Source: Candidatus Gastranaerophilales bacterium (GTDB taxonomy: Bacteria > Cyanobacteriota > Vampirovibrionia > Gastranaerophilales > Gastranaerophilaceae). From it: a stretch of DNA of 32,771 nucleotides. The stretch covers positions 1 to 32,771 of the forward strand of contig JAMPIM010000022.1 in NCBI GenBank assembly GCA_023662705.1, in the 5' to 3' direction. The position numbers and the translations under genes are program-made. Below, in pieces: positions 30,375 to 32,771 of the stretch (position 1 is the first letter of the stretch; each line of letters begins with the position of its first letter). The notes beneath the pieces are model-generated. The model was not told the DNA's origin. It did not search any database and saw only the letters and a list, made by a program, of their open reading frames with translations.

Positions 30375-31706
30375 ATGTTTGAACGTTTTACGGAAAAAGC
30401 TATCAATGCAGTAAGCGAAGCTCAAAGACTAGCCAAAGAACTACAAAGTTCGGAAGTTTGTCCTGAACACCTTCTGCTTGCTCTTGTAACCGAAGCTCGC
30501 GGAGTTTCACTTAAGCTTTTCAGAATGTATAACGTAACACCGGAAGCTGTTCAAGAGGAAGTTTTAAAGTATACAAGAACTTCCTCTAAAACACTTGAAA
30601 ATTTACCTTTTAACCACAATGTCAAAGATATTTTAAAACATACACTTGATTTGGCTTCAAAGTCAGGTAATACAAATATTTTATTCGAGCATTTATTTTT
30701 ATCAGTTATTACGGATAAAACTTCAAATATTCAATCAATATTAGAAAAATTTAATTTTGACATCAATAATGCTCGCGAGCTGCTAAACAAACTTGTTTTG
30801 CGTAAAATAAAACGTCTGGAACACCCTGAATCAGAAGAAGATGAAGAAAAACACAGCAGTTTTGAAACCGCTTATGAAGGAGTTTCCGAGGTTTTAGACA
30901 GAGCAGTATCAAAACTCTCAGCAGCAGGGTATGAGATTCTTGGAACAGAGCAAATTGTTGCATCAATTCTTGAATCAGAATCATCCGCATTATTGGATAC
31001 CATACATAAAAGCGGAATCAATTCCGAAAACTTTGAACAAAAACTGGCAAGCATTTCATCAAGAAAATCCGAGTATGAAGATAAAAAAATCATCTTCACT
31101 CCAAATGCTTTTATTATGATGAATTTAGCTTTACAGACAGCCAAAGAGCTCGGCTCATCTGTTATTACACCTGAGCATATTATGTTAAGCGTACTTAAAA
31201 CAAAAAAAGGACTTGCTTACGAAATCATTAAATCATTAGGGGTAAACGAAGAAAAATTATCTGACGAAATTCTTAAACCTATTGAAAAACAGATGCCTGA
31301 AACCCTTCTTATTATGAAACTTGCAAAAGAAGAAGCACGAAGAATCGGAAGAAATGTTGTCGGAACAGAAATGTTCCTTTTAGGTATTTTAAGCGAAGGT
31401 GCAAGTGTTGCTTTTGATGTATTGAATAATCTTGAAATAACACTTAAAGATGCTCGTCTTGTTGTTGAAAACCTTGTAGGATACGGTAACGAGTATTTTG
31501 ACAAAGAAATTGTTTTCACTAAACGTGCAAAAAGAGTTCTTGAAAAAGCATGGCTGAGAGCAAAAAAAGCGGAAAGACAGAGAATTGAGGCAGTTGATTT
31601 ATTAATAGCTGTCACAGAAGAGCCTGATTCATTAGCAATGAAGGTTTTAGACACATTAGGCGTTGATGCTGTTGAAATCAAACATGGTATTCAGGGATGT
31701 CAGTAA
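30375..31706 (+). CDS. Stand-alone triple Clp_N-domain protein (ClpC N-domain-like, no ATPase)
   Basis: A 443-residue protein made only of Clp N-terminal domains. Six half-repeats form three domains: about 1-145 (starting MFERFTEKAI, as in cyanobacterial ClpC), about 165-300 and about 308-443. The third is the closest to ClpC: AKEEARRIGRNVVGTEMFLL, GILSEGASVAFDVLN and VFTKRAKRVLEKAW. No Walker motif or AAA module is present, so it cannot unfold proteins itself. ClpC N-domains bind adaptors and substrates, so this may act as an adaptor, decoy or protease accessory, like the ClpT/ClpS-type accessory proteins. It overlaps tilS by 10 nt. Confidence 0.93.
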   Translation: MFERFTEKAINAVSEAQRLAKELQSSEVCPEHLLLALVTEARGVSLKLFRMYNVTPEAVQEEVLKYTRTSSKTLENLPFNHNVKDILKHTLDLASKSGNTNILFEHLFLSVITDKTSNIQSILEKFNFDINNARELLNKLVLRKIKRLEHPESEEDEEKHSSFETAYEGVSEVLDRAVSKLSAAGYEILGTEQIVASILESESSALLDTIHKSGINSENFEQKLASISSRKSEYEDKKIIFTPNAFIMMNLALQTAKELGSSVITPEHIMLSVLKTKKGLAYEIIKSLGVNEEKLSDEILKPIEKQMPETLLIMKLAKEEARRIGRNVVGTEMFLLGILSEGASVAFDVLNNLEITLKDARLVVENLVGYGNEYFDKEIVFTKRAKRVLEKAWLRAKKAERQRIEAVDLLIAVTEEPDSLAMKVLDTLGVDAVEIKHGIQGCQ

Positions 31707-32771
31707 TCGAAAAAATAGCAGATTTTTTAAGGAAGTATGAATTACAGGATAAAACAATAATCGTTGGCTTTTCGGGCGGTTATGATTCTATGTGTCTTTT
31801 AGATATTCTATCAAAACTAAAAGAGCAAGAAGAATTTTGGGAAATGTCCGTAATTGCGGCTCACTTTAATCACAACTGGCGCGGAGAAGAAGCTTTAAAA
31901 GAGCAGGAAGTCTGCCGGCTTTTTGCAGCATCGCGCGGTATGGATTTCTATACAAAAACAGCACCTTATGGACTTAAAAAAAGTGAAAACGAAGCAAGAA
32001 TTGCCCGCTATGAGTTTTTTGAAGAAGCATTTGAAGAATATGATGCAGATGCAGTTTTTACCGCACACAACAAAGATGATAATGCTGAAACTGTTTTATA
32101 CAGGGTTACTAAAGGTACAGGACTTGTCGGACTTAAAGGCATTTCCGTAAAAAGGAATTGTTTTTACAGACCGCTCTTAAAAATTACCCGTTCAGAAATC
32201 GTACAATACTGCGAAGAAAATAATCTTAATCCGAATAATGACAGCTCAAATGCAGATATTTCTTATAAACGTAACTATTTGAGACTAAACATTATACCTG
32301 CTTTGGAAAAAATCAATCCATCAGTAAAAGAATCACTCAATACACTTGCAGAAGTAGCGACAAGTGAGAATGAAATTATTGAAGAATACCTAAGCACTTT
32401 GAGAGATAAGGTTATGCAGGGAGATTCAATGTCAACTCAAGCTTACAAAGAGCTTTCAAAACCTGTAAAAATGAGATTCATTCATGAATACATTCAAAAA
32501 TTTGACTTGGACTATGATTTCAAAAAAATCAAAGAAATTTATGAGTTCATTGAAGCGAATCTTGCTCGCAAAAACGGAAGCACACATTCTCTTGCTACTG
32601 CAAAATGGCTGTATGTGGACGAACGAATCATCGAAACAATTCCGCGCAGAGGTAAATCAGAGGATAAAGTCTCCATTCCTGATATTATAATTGATGGAGA
32701 AGGCGAATACCAAATTGGAAATAAAACTCTTACTCTAAAAAAATATGAAGAAAAAGAAATTTTTATATTCC
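31697..32771 (+). CDS. tilS: tRNA(Ile)-lysidine synthase TilS, 3' end cut off by the window
   Basis: The reading frame is open from the ATG at 31697 to the window end, giving 358 residues without a stop. TilS attaches lysine to C34 of tRNA-Ile(CAU), making it read AUA. The PP-loop motif SGGYDS is at residues 26-31. AAHFNHNWRGEEA and FTAHNKDDNAETVLYR are the expected adenylation-domain motifs. The later TilS substrate-binding domain (TAKWLYVDERIIETIPRRG) has begun. The start lies inside the end of the Clp_N gene (10-nt overlap), so translation is coupled. tilS is often near ftsH or hpt, which would lie beyond the window. Confidence 0.94.
   Translation, partial: MSVIEKIADFLRKYELQDKTIIVGFSGGYDSMCLLDILSKLKEQEEFWEMSVIAAHFNHNWRGEEALKEQEVCRLFAASRGMDFYTKTAPYGLKKSENEARIARYEFFEEAFEEYDADAVFTAHNKDDNAETVLYRVTKGTGLVGLKGISVKRNCFYRPLLKITRSEIVQYCEENNLNPNNDSSNADISYKRNYLRLNIIPALEKINPSVKESLNTLAEVATSENEIIEEYLSTLRDKVMQGDSMSTQAYKELSKPVKMRFIHEYIQKFDLDYDFKKIKEIYEFIEANLARKNGSTHSLATAKWLYVDERIIETIPRRGKSEDKVSIPDIIIDGEGEYQIGNKTLTLKKYEEKEIFIF

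Noticed and set aside
31923..32690. Short plus-strand reading frames near the window end
   Set aside because: They are out-of-frame shadows of tilS, whose frame stays open from 31697 to the end.
1..32771. CRISPR arrays, insertion sequences, integrases or phage genes
   Set aside because: No regularly spaced repeats, transposase motifs or terminal inverted repeats were seen anywhere.

Overview
The window looks like chromosome from an AT-rich, flagellated, gut-type relative of cyanobacteria, most plausibly a non-photosynthetic Vampirovibrionia/Melainabacteria (Gastranaerophilales) genome. This is inferred from protein character, not from a marker gene. A Clp_N protein begins exactly like cyanobacterial ClpC (MFERFTEKAI). 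The NarL-type regulator has a cyanobacterial-style HTH. A PDZ/radical-SAM DUF512 protein and a possible DUF1822-like domain are present. Flagellar export genes occur without any photosynthesis gene. No mobile element, CRISPR array or phage gene was seen. Genes are tightly packed and no gene-free stretch exceeds 300 bases.

Layout. 1-1843: a hairpin, then rimP-nusA and a two-way terminator. 1828-4421 (minus): a sensor kinase, NUDIX hydrolase, AroH chorismate mutase and single-domain receiver, mostly overlapping. 4469-8209: fliO, a SAF-less NeuB-like synthase, a KdsC-like phosphatase, aroQ (minus), a small duplicated protein and folE2. 8225-11289: fliP-fliQ-fliR-flhB and tRNA-Arg(CCG). 11298-12575 (minus): an ankyrin-repeat protein. 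12713-16360: a GGDEF/degenerate HD-GYP protein, a PadR regulator and the DUF512 protein. 16435-17121: a LuxR-type response regulator with a strong terminator. 17374-19942: a 633-aa membrane protein facing a lytic transglycosylase that lacks a signal peptide. 20123-26496: a three-gene module of unknown function. 26498-27058 (minus): an unknown protein. 27180-32771: aroE, a helical-repeat protein, ruvX, a DUF1292 protein, a Clp_N-only protein and tilS, which runs off the end.

How the genes fit together. FliO, FliP, FliQ, FliR and FlhB make most of the membrane part of the flagellar export gate; FlhA is not here. The transglycosylase could open peptidoglycan for the rod. AroH, AroQ and AroE belong to aromatic amino-acid synthesis but sit in three separate places. 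Signalling is dense: one sensor kinase, two response regulators, one diguanylate cyclase and one PadR repressor.

The best candidate for an undescribed system is the module at 20123-26496. It combines a membrane-anchored acidic protein, an acidic protein ending in a sigma-region-4-like HTH, and a triple-zinc-ribbon STAND-like ATPase with TPR-like repeats. Other notable items are the Clp_N-only protein, the SAF-less NeuB plus phosphatase pair, the GGDEF protein with a ruined HD-GYP site, and a shared TTGTnACAA box upstream of two unrelated genes.
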